A DNA stretch of 64,000 bases from Kaistella haifensis DSM 19056 (GCF_000735695.2 NZ_JASZ02000017.1:27649-91648), one strand, 5' to 3'. Positions 44,259-53,240 are shown, counted from the first letter of the stretch. Numbers and translations: made by a program. Notes: generated from the sequence alone by a model not told the origin.

Positions 44259-45002
44259 ATGAAAGACGACTTTATATTTGGTTTGCGCCCGGTGATTGAA
44301 GCCGTTGAGGCGGGAAAGACCATCGACAAAATATTTTTGCAAAATGCACTGCAAGGAGAAATTTATTTCGAGCTGAAAAACCTGCTTTCCAAACACAATA
44401 TCCGACCGAATTATGTGCCGGTAGAAAAACTCAATCGCTTTACCAGAAAGAATCATCAAGGAGTAGTGGCATTTATTTCGGATGTTCCGTTCGAAAAAAT
44501 TGAAGATGTTTTGCCGCAACTTTTCGAAGAAGGAAAAACTCCTTTTCTGTTGATGTTGGATCGCTTAACGGACGTTAGAAATTTCGGTGCGATTTGCCGA
44601 ACTGCCGAATGTGTTGGGATTCACGCGATTATTTTGCCTGAAAAAGGAGCGGCGCCCATCAATTCTGATGCAATTAAAACTTCAGCCGGAGCTATTTATA
44701 ACCTGAGAATTTGCAAAGAAAAAAATCTCGCTCATACAGTGGATTACTTGCAACAATCAGGAGTTCAGGTTTTTGCAGCAACGGAAAAAGCAAATCAACT
44801 GATCTATGATGTTGATTTTACACAACCATGTACTATCGTGATGGGAAATGAAGAAACAGGAATTTCAAAAGAAGTACTGCATCATTCGGATGAAAAAATC
44901 AAGCTTCCGATTGAGGGCAAAACCCAGTCTTTGAACGTATCTGTAGCTTGTGGAGCGATTCTTTACGAAGCTGTTCGTCAGAAAATAACCAGCGCAGTTT
45001 AG
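44259..45002 (+). CDS. rlmB: 23S rRNA (guanosine-2251-2'-O)-methyltransferase RlmB
   Basis: The ATG at 44259 (MKDDFIFGLRPVIEA) was chosen over the upstream TTG. The 247-residue SPOUT enzyme has an N-terminal L30e-like substrate-binding domain. The trefoil-knot motifs follow: D-R-L-T-D-V-R-N-F-G-A-I-C-R-T, MGNEETGISKE and KLPIEGKTQSLNVSVACG. It methylates rRNA with S-adenosylmethionine. It follows the DinB gene closely but is a housekeeping gene. Confidence 0.93.
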   Translation: MKDDFIFGLRPVIEAVEAGKTIDKIFLQNALQGEIYFELKNLLSKHNIRPNYVPVEKLNRFTRKNHQGVVAFISDVPFEKIEDVLPQLFEEGKTPFLLMLDRLTDVRNFGAICRTAECVGIHAIILPEKGAAPINSDAIKTSAGAIYNLRICKEKNLAHTVDYLQQSGVQVFAATEKANQLIYDVDFTQPCTIVMGNEETGISKEVLHHSDEKIKLPIEGKTQSLNVSVACGAILYEAVRQKITSAV

Positions 45003-45076
45003 TTTTTTGTTGTTGCCAATTAGCATCAGTTTCAAATTAAAAAGATTTTTTTACTTTTATTTAAAAAAATTGAACG

Positions 45077-45526
45077 ATGCGGAAGAGTACGGCCATAAAA
45101 AGTGATGTTCGGAATCACGTGAAAGAAATAATATTCAATAAAATAGAAAAACTCGAAAAATTCATCGAGTTTACTTTGGATGCGAGCAGAGACATCAAAA
45201 AAACACCAAAGTACGACAGCATTCGCGAAGAAATGCAAGAGGAAATTTACCAAATGCAAAGGCAACTCGCGGCGCTGAGAGATTTGCAAAAAAATATGAC
45301 GAGAGTTTTGAACAAACCTACCGAAATAATTCAACTTGGATCGATGGTTTTTACCAATAAGGCGAGGTTTTATATCTCTGTTTCTTTGGGTGAATTTTTC
45401 TTTGAAGACGATCGTTTTTATGCAATTTCCGAAGAAAGTCCGATGGCAAAAATTATGTTTGGCAAGAAACCTGGCGACTCGTTTGTCCTTAATAATATCG
45501 CGCAAACGATAGAAAATGTAATGTAA
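45077..45526 (+). CDS. GreA/GreB C-terminal-domain protein
   Basis: This 149-residue protein has a helical N-terminal half (about 1-80) that likely forms a coiled coil (KEIIFNKIEKLEKF, MQEEIYQMQRQL). Its C-terminal FKBP-like domain resembles the Gre/Rnk fold: QLGSMVFTNKARFYISVSLG, then ISEESPMAKIMFGKKPGDSF, the GreA SP-x-G-x-A-L-x-G-K-x-x-G-D pattern. The typical acidic tip of GreA is not evident, so transcript cleavage may be absent. It probably binds RNA polymerase, as Gfh- or Rnk-like proteins do. Automatic annotation may mislabel it. Confidence 0.7.
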   Translation: MRKSTAIKSDVRNHVKEIIFNKIEKLEKFIEFTLDASRDIKKTPKYDSIREEMQEEIYQMQRQLAALRDLQKNMTRVLNKPTEIIQLGSMVFTNKARFYISVSLGEFFFEDDRFYAISEESPMAKIMFGKKPGDSFVLNNIAQTIENVM

Positions 45527-45575
45527 TTTTTTTAAAAAAAAAGCGCTTTTTTCTAGCGAAAAGCATTCAAATAAA

Positions 45576-46085
45576 ATGGAAAAACCAGCAGTATTAAAAG
45601 AAATTATCGCAAGTAGAAGAAGTATTTTCCCAAAAGATTATACCACAGAAGATATCGAACCGGAAATTTTGGAAGAAATAGTAAATTCCGCCAAGTTTGC
45701 ACCTAATCACAAGCGGACAAAACCCTGGAGATTGAAGGTTTTTAAAGGAGATGAGAAAAAAAGTTTAGGGCAGCATCTTGCAGATATTTATAAAAATACC
45801 ACCGCGCCAGAAGTTTTTCTTGAGAAAAAATACCTTAGTTTCATTGAAAAAGTAGAGCAAGCTAATGTTGTCATCAGTATTTCGGTAAATTTCAGTGGTT
45901 TGCTTCCGGAATGGGAAGAGATTGCTGCAACGGCAATGGCGGTTCAGAACATGTATCTTACTTCTACTGCCCATAAGGTGGGTTGCTATTGGAGTTCGCC
46001 GGGAATGATCAAACATCTTGATGGATTTCTCGGTTTAGAGGAAAATCAAAAATGTTACGGATTATTTTATTTGGGTAAAATTTAA
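45576..46085 (+). CDS. Nitroreductase-family FMN protein
   Basis: The 169-residue protein has the nitroreductase N-terminal pattern EIIASRRSIFPKDY with SAKFAPNHKRTKPWRLKVF. The middle and C-terminal parts are TAMAVQNMYLTSTAHKVGCYW and KCYGLFYLGKI. The length is typical of the short YdjA-like group. It should bind FMN at a dimer interface. The substrate is not predictable; members reduce nitro compounds or quinones or act in other redox steps. Confidence 0.87.
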   Translation: MEKPAVLKEIIASRRSIFPKDYTTEDIEPEILEEIVNSAKFAPNHKRTKPWRLKVFKGDEKKSLGQHLADIYKNTTAPEVFLEKKYLSFIEKVEQANVVISISVNFSGLLPEWEEIAATAMAVQNMYLTSTAHKVGCYWSSPGMIKHLDGFLGLEENQKCYGLFYLGKI

Positions 46086-46156
46086 GAGAAATGTAACTTT
46101 TTTCTAAAGATTGATACTGATTATGAAACAATTAATCAAGAAAAATCAAAGAAAAA

Positions 46157-46454
46157 ATGGAAACCTACGGTTACAACAATCCCGAATCTCAGCAAAACCA
46201 AAATTTCAGTAACGGAAATTATCGTTCCGAGAAAAAACTCGCCGCAGGACTTTTGGGAATTTTATTAGGAACTTTTGGAGCTAATAAATTATTTTTTGGG
46301 CTACATCAACGAAGGAATTATTCAAATTGTTTTGAATATTGTAACCTGCGGAATTGCAACAGTTATTCCTTTTATTGAAGGGATTATTTACCTCACCATG
46401 AGCGACGAACAATTCGATAGGACGTATGTGCAGAATAAAAAAGCATGGTTTTAA
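46157..46454 (+). pseudogene. TM2-domain protein gene with a +1 frameshift
   Basis: The first frame encodes a Gln/Asn-rich head and SEKKLAAGLLGILLGTFGANK, then changes after a T6 run (46292-46297) into LHQRRNYSN and a stop at 46378. Removing one T gives GANKLFLGYINEGIIQ and IVTCGIATVIPFIEGIIYL, ending at 46454. This is a complete TM2 domain of 98 residues. The frame is lost within a homopolymer, so it could be a mutation, slippage-based switching or a sequencing error. The TM2 function is unknown. Confidence 0.8.
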
Positions 46455-46511
46455 AAACAAAAAAAATATTTCAAAATATTTGAAAGATTTTTTTTATGAA
46501 ATTAACTTCTT

Positions 46512-47504
46512 TTAATGGTTAAGCAAAATCGCTGCTTCCTTGGCTGCGTAGGTGAAAATAATATCGGCACCGGCTCTTTTAATGCAAGTTAAACTTTCGA
46601 TGATGGCTTGATCGTTATCCAGCCAACCGTTTTGTACAGCGGCTTTCAGCATGGCATATTCGCCGCTCACGTTGTAAACCGCAATCGGTAAATCGATCGA
46701 TTCGCGAACTTTGGCAACAATATCAAGATAAGGCATTCCTGGTTTGATCATGATGATATCTGCGCCTTCTGCAACATCTTTTAAGACTTCATCCATCGCT
46801 TCTCGGGAATTGTGGAAATCCATTTGATAGGTTTTTTTGTCCTTCGGAATGTCCGTATTTTCTTTCGGTGCTGAATCTAAAGCACTTCTGAAAGGGCCGT
46901 AAAATGAACTTGCATATTTCGCAGCATAACTTAAAATGCCGACATCAGTGAATCCACCTTCTTCCAAACCGGTTCTTATTGCGGCAACACGGCCGTCCAT
47001 CATATCACTCGGAGCCAGAATATCAGCACCAGCCGCAGCAAGCGAAACCGACATTTTTACCAAAGCTTCGAGCGTGGAATCATTATCAATTTTTCCGTTG
47101 GCGATAATTCCATCGTGGCCGTAGATAGAGTAGGGATCTAAAGCGACATCAGGCATCACAACCATTCCGGGAACGGCGTCTTTAATGGCTTTAATGGTAT
47201 TTTGCATCAATCCGTTTTCGTTCCAAGATTCTGTTCCTTTATTATCTTTCAGGTTTTCAGAAACTTTCATATAAAGATTTACCCCTTTCACGCCTAATTT
47301 GTATAATTCCTGGCATTCTTTTACGGTTAAATCCAATGTTCTTCGGAATATTCCGGGCATCGATGGAATGGGCTCTTGTTTATTTTCGCCTTCCATAACG
47401 AAAATTGGCATCACTAAATCATTGGTTGTTAAAACGGTTTGTTGCACTAAAGCTCTAATAGATGGATTGGTACGCAATCTTCTATTTCTGGAATATATGA
47501 TCAT
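46512..47504 (-). CDS. hemB: Porphobilinogen synthase (delta-aminolevulinate dehydratase)
   Basis: The ATG at 47504 gives MIIYSRNRRLRTN, the usual HemB beginning; the TTG at 47537 was rejected. The 330-residue enzyme joins two aminolevulinates in haem synthesis. The metal-site region VALDPYSIYGHDG has Asp and Ala in place of the Zn-binding cysteines, so it belongs to the magnesium-type group. The active-site Lys lies in DIIMIKPGMPYLD. It is a stand-alone gene with a -7 box TAAATTTG about 30 bp upstream. Confidence 0.95.
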   Translation of the reverse strand: MIIYSRNRRLRTNPSIRALVQQTVLTTNDLVMPIFVMEGENKQEPIPSMPGIFRRTLDLTVKECQELYKLGVKGVNLYMKVSENLKDNKGTESWNENGLMQNTIKAIKDAVPGMVVMPDVALDPYSIYGHDGIIANGKIDNDSTLEALVKMSVSLAAAGADILAPSDMMDGRVAAIRTGLEEGGFTDVGILSYAAKYASSFYGPFRSALDSAPKENTDIPKDKKTYQMDFHNSREAMDEVLKDVAEGADIIMIKPGMPYLDIVAKVRESIDLPIAVYNVSGEYAMLKAAVQNGWLDNDQAIIESLTCIKRAGADIIFTYAAKEAAILLNH

Positions 47505-47565
47505 TTTTGGAATGGTTTTTGAGTTAGAATTTTGCAAATTTAATTATAGTTTTATTAAAAAGCTA

Positions 47566-47595
47566 TTGTAAATAAATTTCAATTTCTTACATTTG
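47566..47595 (+). promoter_or_regulatory. Promoter of the T9SS-sorted protein gene
   Basis: TTG (47566-47568), a 19-base spacer and TACATTTG (47588-47595) match the Bacteroidota -33/-7 consensus well. The GTG start is at 47629. Confidence 0.6.
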
Positions 47596-47628
47596 TAAGG
47601 ATATTTATAAATATATAAGTTCTATAAG

Positions 47629-47985
47629 GTGAAAAAATTATTATTTTCTTTAATTTTTATCGGCAGTTTAACAGTTTTTTCGGAAAAAGTTTCCGCTCAA
47701 TCTGTTTATAGAGAGCCGATGACTGCATCTCAGAAATCTGATGATGGAGTTTTGGTGGCGTATCCTAATCCTGCCAAAGACTTTATTATTGTAAAATCAA
47801 AAGACAGTGATTTAAAAATAAAATCGGTTACTTTTTATTCAATATTAGGAATGCAGGTTGCGGAATATGCAGTAAATATGTATTCCGGAGAAATTCGGTT
47901 GGATAAACTGAAACCTGGTAAGTATCTAATGAGATATACCATGAGCGACAATACCCAAAAGGTCACCCAAATCGTTAAGCAATAA
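47629..47985 (+). CDS. Minimal secreted protein with a T9SS type A sorting domain
   Basis: The start is GTG at 47629, preceded by a purine-rich site. The 118-residue protein has a signal peptide (MKKLLFSLIFIGSLTVFSEKVSAQ), only about 20 further residues, and then a complete type A T9SS C-terminal sorting domain (about 40-118). The domain contains VAYPNPAKDFIIV, TFYSILGMQV, GEIRLDKLKPGKYLMRY and VTQIVKQ. It has no recognisable cargo domain. It could be a surface modifier, a regulator or inhibitor of the sorting machinery, or a decayed adhesin. Secretion system genes are not in this window. Confidence 0.85.
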   Translation: MKKLLFSLIFIGSLTVFSEKVSAQSVYREPMTASQKSDDGVLVAYPNPAKDFIIVKSKDSDLKIKSVTFYSILGMQVAEYAVNMYSGEIRLDKLKPGKYLMRYTMSDNTQKVTQIVKQ

Positions 47986-47991
47986 ATTTTT

Positions 47992-48020
47992 AATCTTTGA
48001 TTTTTCAAGGATTTTTTATT
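47992..48020 (+). terminator. Terminator after the T9SS-sorted protein gene
   Basis: The 9-bp stem AATCTTTGA / TCAAGGATT with a TTTT loop is followed by a T run; one G-T pair is included. Confidence 0.65.
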
Positions 48021-48071
48021 TAATAATGGTTTTTGAATGGTTCCGCTAAGATTTAACTGTAAAAAAATCAG

Positions 48072-48079
48072 TAATTTTG
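48072..48079 (+). promoter_or_regulatory. -7 box next to the ndh start codon
   Basis: TAATTTTG ends four bases before the ATG at 48084. Transcription would start at the coding sequence, which suggests a leaderless mRNA. Confidence 0.45.
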
Positions 48080-48083
48080 TCTC

Positions 48084-49346
48084 ATGGAAACCAGGGAGAA
48101 AATTATAATCATCGGCGGTGGTTTTGCAGGGCTTCAGCTTGCTAAAACTCTTAATAATAAGCGAAAAAAAGTGATTGTTATCGATAAGGTAAACCATCAC
48201 ATGTTTCAACCTCTTTTTTACCAAGTTGCGTGCGGTCGTATCGAACCGAGCAATATTTCTTTTCCCTTCCGGAAAATATTCCAACGATCCAGAAATACGC
48301 AATATCGAATGATCGAAGTGCAGAATATACTTCCGGAGCAAAATAAAATCATTACTTCCGAGGCCGAATTTTCTTACGATAAACTCGTTATCGCAACAGG
48401 TTGCAAAACCAATTTTTTCGGAAATTCGAAGATGGAAAGCCTCACCTTCGGGATGAAGGATACTCACGAAGCGATTGCGATCCGTAATCATGTTCTACTG
48501 ACTTTCGAAAAATTAATCATTCAAAAAAGACGTAGCGACGATGGGAATTGGAATATCGTTATCGTAGGAAGTGGACCCACCGGTGTCGAATTGGCTGGAG
48601 CTTTTGCTGAAATGAAAAAGGAAATTCTGCCAAGAGATTATCCAAATATGAATTTTGATAATTTGAATATCATTTTGGTAAGTTCTACAGATACACCACT
48701 GAACGTGATGAGTGAAGAAGCACAGAAAATGTCGGAGAAATATCTTCAGGAACTTGGCGTGAAATTCATGAGTGGCGAAAGGGTTGTCGATTACGATGGC
48801 GACCGAGTTTTTCTGGAAAGTGGCAAAGAAATCCCTGCCAATAACGTGATTTGGGCAGCCGGTGTTACCGGAAATGTCATCGAAGGCTTGAATCCTGAAA
48901 TCATGGTTCGAAATCGATACAAAACCGATCGTTTCAATCGTGTGCAAGGGTATAGCAATATTTTCGCGATTGGAGATATTGCCTACATGGAAACTCCACT
49001 TTATCCTCAAGGTCATCCTCAAGTGGCGAATGTTGCTATTAATCAAGGAAAAAATTTAGGAAAAAACTTCCTTAAAAAAACAGAAAATGAGTGGGTTGAA
49101 TATGAATATAAAGATCAAGGAAGTATGGCAACCATCGGGAAACACCGCGCGGTAGTGGATTTGCCTAATTTTAAATTTCAAGGTTTTTTGGCTTGGTATT
49201 TTTGGATGTTTTTGCATTTGATGCTTATTCTTTCGGTGCGAAACAAATTGGCAGTTTTCTTTAACTGGATGTGGAGTTATGTCAACAAAGATTCCTCGCT
49301 TCGCCTAATCATCATCCCCAACAAAAAAAATAGAACAGAACAATGA
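48084..49346 (+). CDS. ndh: Type II NADH dehydrogenase (NDH-2-like)
   Basis: The 420-residue flavoprotein has the N-terminal FAD motif [15 protein letters not shown], the second dinucleotide motif [18 protein letters not shown] (near 154-171) and the FAD-binding [11 protein letters not shown]-terminal hydrophobic and amphipathic segments ([19 protein letters not shown]) anchor it to the inner membrane. It is expected to transfer electrons from NADH to menaquinone without proton pumping. Its end overlaps trmD by 4 bp. Confidence 0.92.
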   Translation: METREKIIIIGGGFAGLQLAKTLNNKRKKVIVIDKVNHHMFQPLFYQVACGRIEPSNISFPFRKIFQRSRNTQYRMIEVQNILPEQNKIITSEAEFSYDKLVIATGCKTNFFGNSKMESLTFGMKDTHEAIAIRNHVLLTFEKLIIQKRRSDDGNWNIVIVGSGPTGVELAGAFAEMKKEILPRDYPNMNFDNLNIILVSSTDTPLNVMSEEAQKMSEKYLQELGVKFMSGERVVDYDGDRVFLESGKEIPANNVIWAAGVTGNVIEGLNPEIMVRNRYKTDRFNRVQGYSNIFAIGDIAYMETPLYPQGHPQVANVAINQGKNLGKNFLKKTENEWVEYEYKDQGSMATIGKHRAVVDLPNFKFQGFLAWYFWMFLHLMLILSVRNKLAVFFNWMWSYVNKDSSLRLIIIPNKKNRTEQ

Positions 49347-50017
49347 GAATTGATATCATAAGTGTGTTACCGGAATTGATGGAAAGTCCGTTCCGAACGT
49401 CTATCCTGAAACGCGCGATGGATAAAGGTTTGGCAGAAGTTCATTTTCATAATTTGCGAGATTTCGGTTTAGGAAAGCATCGCCAAGTTGACGACGAACC
49501 GTACGGAGGTGGCGCAGGAATGGTGATGATGATTGAGCCTTTGGACCTGTGTATTTCGGAGTTAAAATCTCAGCGAAACTATGATGAGGTGATATATCTC
49601 ACTCCCGACGGAGAAACTTTAAATCAAAAAATTGCGAATTCGTTATCCATCCAAAAAAATTTGATTTTCTTATGCGGACATTATAAAGGAATCGATCAAC
49701 GTGTTCGAGAACTGCATATTACCAAAGAAATTTCTATTGGCGATTACGTTTTGACGGGTGGTGAACTCGTAGCTTGTGTATTGGCAGATAGCGTGATAAG
49801 GCTTCTTCCAGGTGTTTTGAATGATGAGCAAAGCGCACTTACCGACAGTTTTCAGGACAATCTTCTTTCACCACCAATTTACACGAGACCTTCAGAATAC
49901 AAGGGTTTGAAAGTTCCGGAAGTTTTGCTCAGTGGAAATTCTAAAAAAATTGAAGAGTGGCTTAACGACGAAGCTGTAAAAATTACTCAAGAAAAAAGAC
50001 CTGATCTTTTGGATTAA
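49343..50017 (+). CDS. trmD: tRNA (guanosine-37-N1)-methyltransferase
   Basis: The 224-residue SPOUT methyltransferase starts [17 protein letters not shown]. Its knot motifs are [26 protein letters not shown] and [27 protein letters not shown]. It methylates G37 of tRNAs to prevent frameshifting. In many bacteria trmD follows rpsP-rimM. Here those two genes lie about 10 kb downstream, and trmD is instead coupled to ndh by a 4-bp ATGA overlap. Confidence 0.96.
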   Translation: MRIDIISVLPELMESPFRTSILKRAMDKGLAEVHFHNLRDFGLGKHRQVDDEPYGGGAGMVMMIEPLDLCISELKSQRNYDEVIYLTPDGETLNQKIANSLSIQKNLIFLCGHYKGIDQRVRELHITKEISIGDYVLTGGELVACVLADSVIRLLPGVLNDEQSALTDSFQDNLLSPPIYTRPSEYKGLKVPEVLLSGNSKKIEEWLNDEAVKITQEKRPDLLD

Positions 50018-50082
50018 TGCCAAACATAATTAATTATTTTTTTTAAATTTACAATTCGAAAAAATGAAAGACAAATTTGCTG

Positions 50083-51045
50083 ATGATATCTAATGAATCT
50101 AAAGAGTTAATTGCTTTTTACAATGTGGAAAATTTGTTTTCTCCGGATCCTCCACAGGTTCATAAGCTGGATCCTACCTTGTCTGGATTGAGAAATTGGG
50201 ATAAACGAAGGTATCACAACAAGCTTTTCAAGATTGCTCATGTCTTTCAATTGGTTCAGGAAACTGAAAATACACTCCCTTTTCTTATTGGTCTTTCAGA
50301 AATTCAAGGACAAAAACCTTTAGATGATTTGGTTGCGATGGATCCCTTTAATTCGAATTTTGGAGTTGTGCATTATGATTCCATGGACGAAAGAGGGGTG
50401 GATGTGGCGTTGCTGTATGATAAAAATAAAGTAGAAATTATTTCTTCGGAACCGATTACTTATTTCTTCGAAATTGAGGACGAAAATTCTTCAAACTACG
50501 ATACAACAAGAGATGTGTTGTTTTGCAAGGTGAAATATTTGGGTGAAATCATCAATGTTTTCGTGCTTCATCTTCCTTCCAAAAGGGAAAAAGATGTCAA
50601 CAAACCTAAGCGGGATTATATCATGCGAGATCTTCGGGAGAAAGTGGTTCAACTTATCAATCAACAAAATGAAGCGGTAATTATTTGTGGAGATTTCAAC
50701 GAAAATCCTATTGATGAAAATTTAATGAATTTGCAATATGATTATAATTCTGAGAAAAAACTCATCAATCCCTACATCGATTTGTTTGAAAATCAAAAAT
50801 TCTCGACTTTTCATTATAAGGATGGCTTACTTTTTGACCAAATAATTTTGTCGGATAAATTTTTTATCGGTGATTTTGTTTTGAAATTTAGTGAAGCGAA
50901 AATTTTTAATCATCTCAAATTGACGAATTACGATAAAAATTTTGCAGGAAGACCATTCCGAACTTATGCTGGAACCCGATATTTGGGAGGTTACAGCGAT
51001 CATTTTCCAGTAATTACAGAGCTTAAAAAAAATAATAATATTTAA
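50083..51045 (+). CDS. Endonuclease/exonuclease/phosphatase family protein
   Basis: The 320-residue protein begins at the ATG 50083. It has the EEP pattern FYNVENLFSPDPP, SEIQGQK (catalytic Glu), VLHLPSKR, ICGDFNENP (Asp/Asn of the active site) and the ending GGYSDHFPVITEL (catalytic Asp-His). There is no signal peptide. Members cut nucleic acids, phosphoinositides or sphingolipids; the substrate is unknown. A nine-codon reading frame (50064-50093) overlaps the start and may be meaningless. Confidence 0.87.
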   Translation: MISNESKELIAFYNVENLFSPDPPQVHKLDPTLSGLRNWDKRRYHNKLFKIAHVFQLVQETENTLPFLIGLSEIQGQKPLDDLVAMDPFNSNFGVVHYDSMDERGVDVALLYDKNKVEIISSEPITYFFEIEDENSSNYDTTRDVLFCKVKYLGEIINVFVLHLPSKREKDVNKPKRDYIMRDLREKVVQLINQQNEAVIICGDFNENPIDENLMNLQYDYNSEKKLINPYIDLFENQKFSTFHYKDGLLFDQIILSDKFFIGDFVLKFSEAKIFNHLKLTNYDKNFAGRPFRTYAGTRYLGGYSDHFPVITELKKNNNI

Positions 51046-51063
51046 AGAAGAATTGAATTAAAA

Positions 51064-51534
51064 ATGAAAAGCGCAGTACAATCAAGCTACCACTTGGATT
51101 CCGTTGATAAGGAAATCATTTATATGTTAATGGACAATGCAAAAACTTCTTTGGCTCATATCTCGAAAAATGTTGGTATTTCGACTACCGCTGTTCACCA
51201 AAGGATTAAAAAACTGGAGCAAGCAGGAGTGATCGAAAACTCTATTTCCTTTCTTAATCCCAAAAAAATTGGTTACAAAGTAGTTTCTTATATCGGGGTT
51301 TTCTTAGATCAACCGAGCCACTATCCCGATGCGATCAAGGCTTTAAAAGATGTCAATGAAGTAGTTGAAGCTCATTATACTACTGGAAATTACACCATTT
51401 TCCTTAAGGTTCTTTGCCGAGATAATGATCATTTGATGGAAATTCTCAACAAACTACAAAAACTGAAAGGTGTAACAAGAACCGAAACTATCATATCTTT
51501 GGAACAAAGTATTAACCGACAACTTAAAGTGTAA
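51064..51534 (+). CDS. Lrp/AsnC-family transcriptional regulator
   Basis: The 156-residue regulator has an N-terminal helix-turn-helix (LDSVDKEIIYMLMDN and GISTTAVHQRIKKLEQAGVI, about 15-60) and a C-terminal RAM ligand-binding domain (about 75-150). Lrp proteins respond to amino acids. Its stop overlaps the ATG of deoC by one base, so the two are translated together. A link to deoC control is possible but unproven. Confidence 0.9.
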   Translation: MKSAVQSSYHLDSVDKEIIYMLMDNAKTSLAHISKNVGISTTAVHQRIKKLEQAGVIENSISFLNPKKIGYKVVSYIGVFLDQPSHYPDAIKALKDVNEVVEAHYTTGNYTIFLKVLCRDNDHLMEILNKLQKLKGVTRTETIISLEQSINRQLKV

Positions 51535-52277
51535 TGAAAATTAATAATTACTTAGATTCTACCTATCTTAAAACACCACAACAATCGGGATTATCAGAAG
51601 AACAAACCAGAGAAAAAGTTGATGAACTTACTCGTGAAGCGATCGAAAACGATTTTTTTGAAGTCATGATTCGTCCGAATTTTGTGAAAGAAATCAAAGA
51701 ATATTTGCTTAAAAATAATTCCAATGTAAAAGTAGGAACCGTGATCGGATTTCACGAAGGAACCGCAAGTGTTGACGAAAAATATTCTGAAGCGCAACAA
51801 GCCATAAACGATGGAGCGGACGAATTGGATTTTGTAATCAATTATGAAGCCTATAAAAAAGGAGATTTAGAAACTCCGAAACAGGAATTTATAAAATGTA
51901 CCCAACTCGGTTTAGAAAACGGTAAAGTGGTAAAATGGATCATTGAAATCGCGGCGCTTACCGATGAACAAATTGTTGATTTAACCAGAAATATCAGAAT
52001 TTGGGCGGAAGAGAATTTCAAGGCCGAAGATTTGCCAAACATTTTCGTGAAATCATCCACCGGATTTTATCCTACTGAAAACGGAAAACCCAACGGAGCG
52101 ACTTTCGAAGGAATCCAATTAATGCTTGAAAACGCAGGTTCTCTTTCCGTGAAAGCAGCCGGCGGAGTGAAAAGTCCAGAAGATGCCGAAAAAATGATTG
52201 CTCTCGGAGTGAAAAGAATTGGAACTTCCTCCGCAAAAGCGTTGGTATCCGACGAAGAAGCCCAAGGAGGATATTAA
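51534..52277 (+). CDS. deoC: Deoxyribose-phosphate aldolase
   Basis: This 247-residue TIM-barrel enzyme splits deoxyribose 5-phosphate into acetaldehyde and glyceraldehyde 3-phosphate. It has VGTVIGFHEGTAS, ELDFVINYEAYKKGD, the Schiff-base Lys motif FVKSSTGFYPTENGKPNGAT, and VKAAGGVKSPEDA with the second Lys. It starts on the last base of the Lrp gene's stop and is followed by a terminator. Confidence 0.93.
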   Translation: MKINNYLDSTYLKTPQQSGLSEEQTREKVDELTREAIENDFFEVMIRPNFVKEIKEYLLKNNSNVKVGTVIGFHEGTASVDEKYSEAQQAINDGADELDFVINYEAYKKGDLETPKQEFIKCTQLGLENGKVVKWIIEIAALTDEQIVDLTRNIRIWAEENFKAEDLPNIFVKSSTGFYPTENGKPNGATFEGIQLMLENAGSLSVKAAGGVKSPEDAEKMIALGVKRIGTSSAKALVSDEEAQGGY

Positions 52278-52302
52278 AACAGTCTTTATATAAAATTTTA
52301 AG

Positions 52303-52328
52303 AAATCGTGCCGATGGTGCGATTTTTT
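52303..52328 (+). terminator. Terminator after deoC
   Basis: The stem AAATCGTGCC / GGTGCGATTT pairs over 10 bases (two G-T pairs) with a GAT loop, and is followed by T. Confidence 0.75.
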
Positions 52329-52340
52329 GTGTTTAAATCC

Positions 52341-52348
52341 TATTTTTG
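52341..52348 (+). promoter_or_regulatory. -7 box of the GH25 gene
   Basis: TATTTTTG ends six bases before the ATG at 52355. As for the MscS and ndh genes, the mRNA may lack a leader. Confidence 0.45.
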
Positions 52349-52354
52349 CAAACC

Positions 52355-53218
52355 ATGGCAAAGAAACCCATCAAAAAACAGACAACCCGAAAAATTCATA
52401 AAGCTCGGAGAAGGCATTTTCTCTTGAGACGGGAAATTTTGCTCGTGATTTTGGCGGTAGCTTTACTTGGAACCGGATTTTATTTGAAACAGAAAATTGC
52501 GTTTTATTACGCAATGTATTTCAATAAATTTGAGCATAAGAAATTGTCCAATTCCGAATTCGAAGAGCAACGAATCAACAAGATTGTTGAGGATTATGTG
52601 GATAAAACTTTTGGTATCGATATGTCGCATTACCAGCGAAAAGAAGATATTCAATGGGATAGTTTAAGCATCGGAAATCGTGCTGTTCCTATAAAATTTG
52701 TGATTTTAAGAGCAACGATGGGAAACCGAAGTGCCGATAAAAACTTTGATGAGTTCTGGGCACTTGCTAAAAAACACAATCTCATCCGTGGAGCTTATCA
52801 TTTTTACCGAGCCGATGAGGATCCTGTCATGCAGGCGAACAATTTTCTAGAAAATGCAAAACTAGAGGAAGGTGATTTACCACCGATTTTAGATATCGAA
52901 AAAATTCCGCGACGAAAATCCAATGAAAAACTCATCGAAGATTTGAAAATATGGTGCCGAATTGTAGAAGAAAAATATGGAGAAAAACCCATCATTTATA
53001 GTTATTACCACTATCACAAAGATTTTTTGGAAGGCGAATTTGATGATTATCCGCTTTGGCTGGCAAATTACAACGATGTCCCGCAACCAACACCAACGGG
53101 GATTTGGGACTTTTGGCAATTTACCGAAAACGGAATTGTATATGGAATAAACACCAAAGTTGATCTGAATGTGTATAACGGAAGTCTGTGGTCGCTGAAA
53201 AGTTTGACATTAGATTAA
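52355..53218 (+). CDS. GH25 family lysozyme, membrane-anchored
   Basis: The ATG at 52355 follows a -7 box. The 287-residue protein has a basic N-terminus (about 1-25, many Lys/Arg), one membrane anchor (LVILAVALLGTGFYL, about 30-46) and a GH25 barrel. The barrel has FGIDMSHYQRKEDIQW (catalytic Asp), RGAYHFYRADEDP, LPPILDIEKIP (acid/base Asp-x-Glu pair) and LWLANYNDVPQP. It hydrolyses the glycan strand of peptidoglycan and is probably a periplasmic cell-wall hydrolase. A terminator follows. Confidence 0.91.
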   Translation: MAKKPIKKQTTRKIHKARRRHFLLRREILLVILAVALLGTGFYLKQKIAFYYAMYFNKFEHKKLSNSEFEEQRINKIVEDYVDKTFGIDMSHYQRKEDIQWDSLSIGNRAVPIKFVILRATMGNRSADKNFDEFWALAKKHNLIRGAYHFYRADEDPVMQANNFLENAKLEEGDLPPILDIEKIPRRKSNEKLIEDLKIWCRIVEEKYGEKPIIYSYYHYHKDFLEGEFDDYPLWLANYNDVPQPTPTGIWDFWQFTENGIVYGINTKVDLNVYNGSLWSLKSLTLD

Positions 53219-53240
53219 ATCCGATTTCTATTAATAATGA

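Noticed and set aside
50064..50093. Nine-codon upstream frame overlapping the EEP gene start
   Set aside because: It is too short, and a chance ATG in an A/T-rich leader is as likely. No leader-peptide features such as regulatory codons or hairpins were seen.
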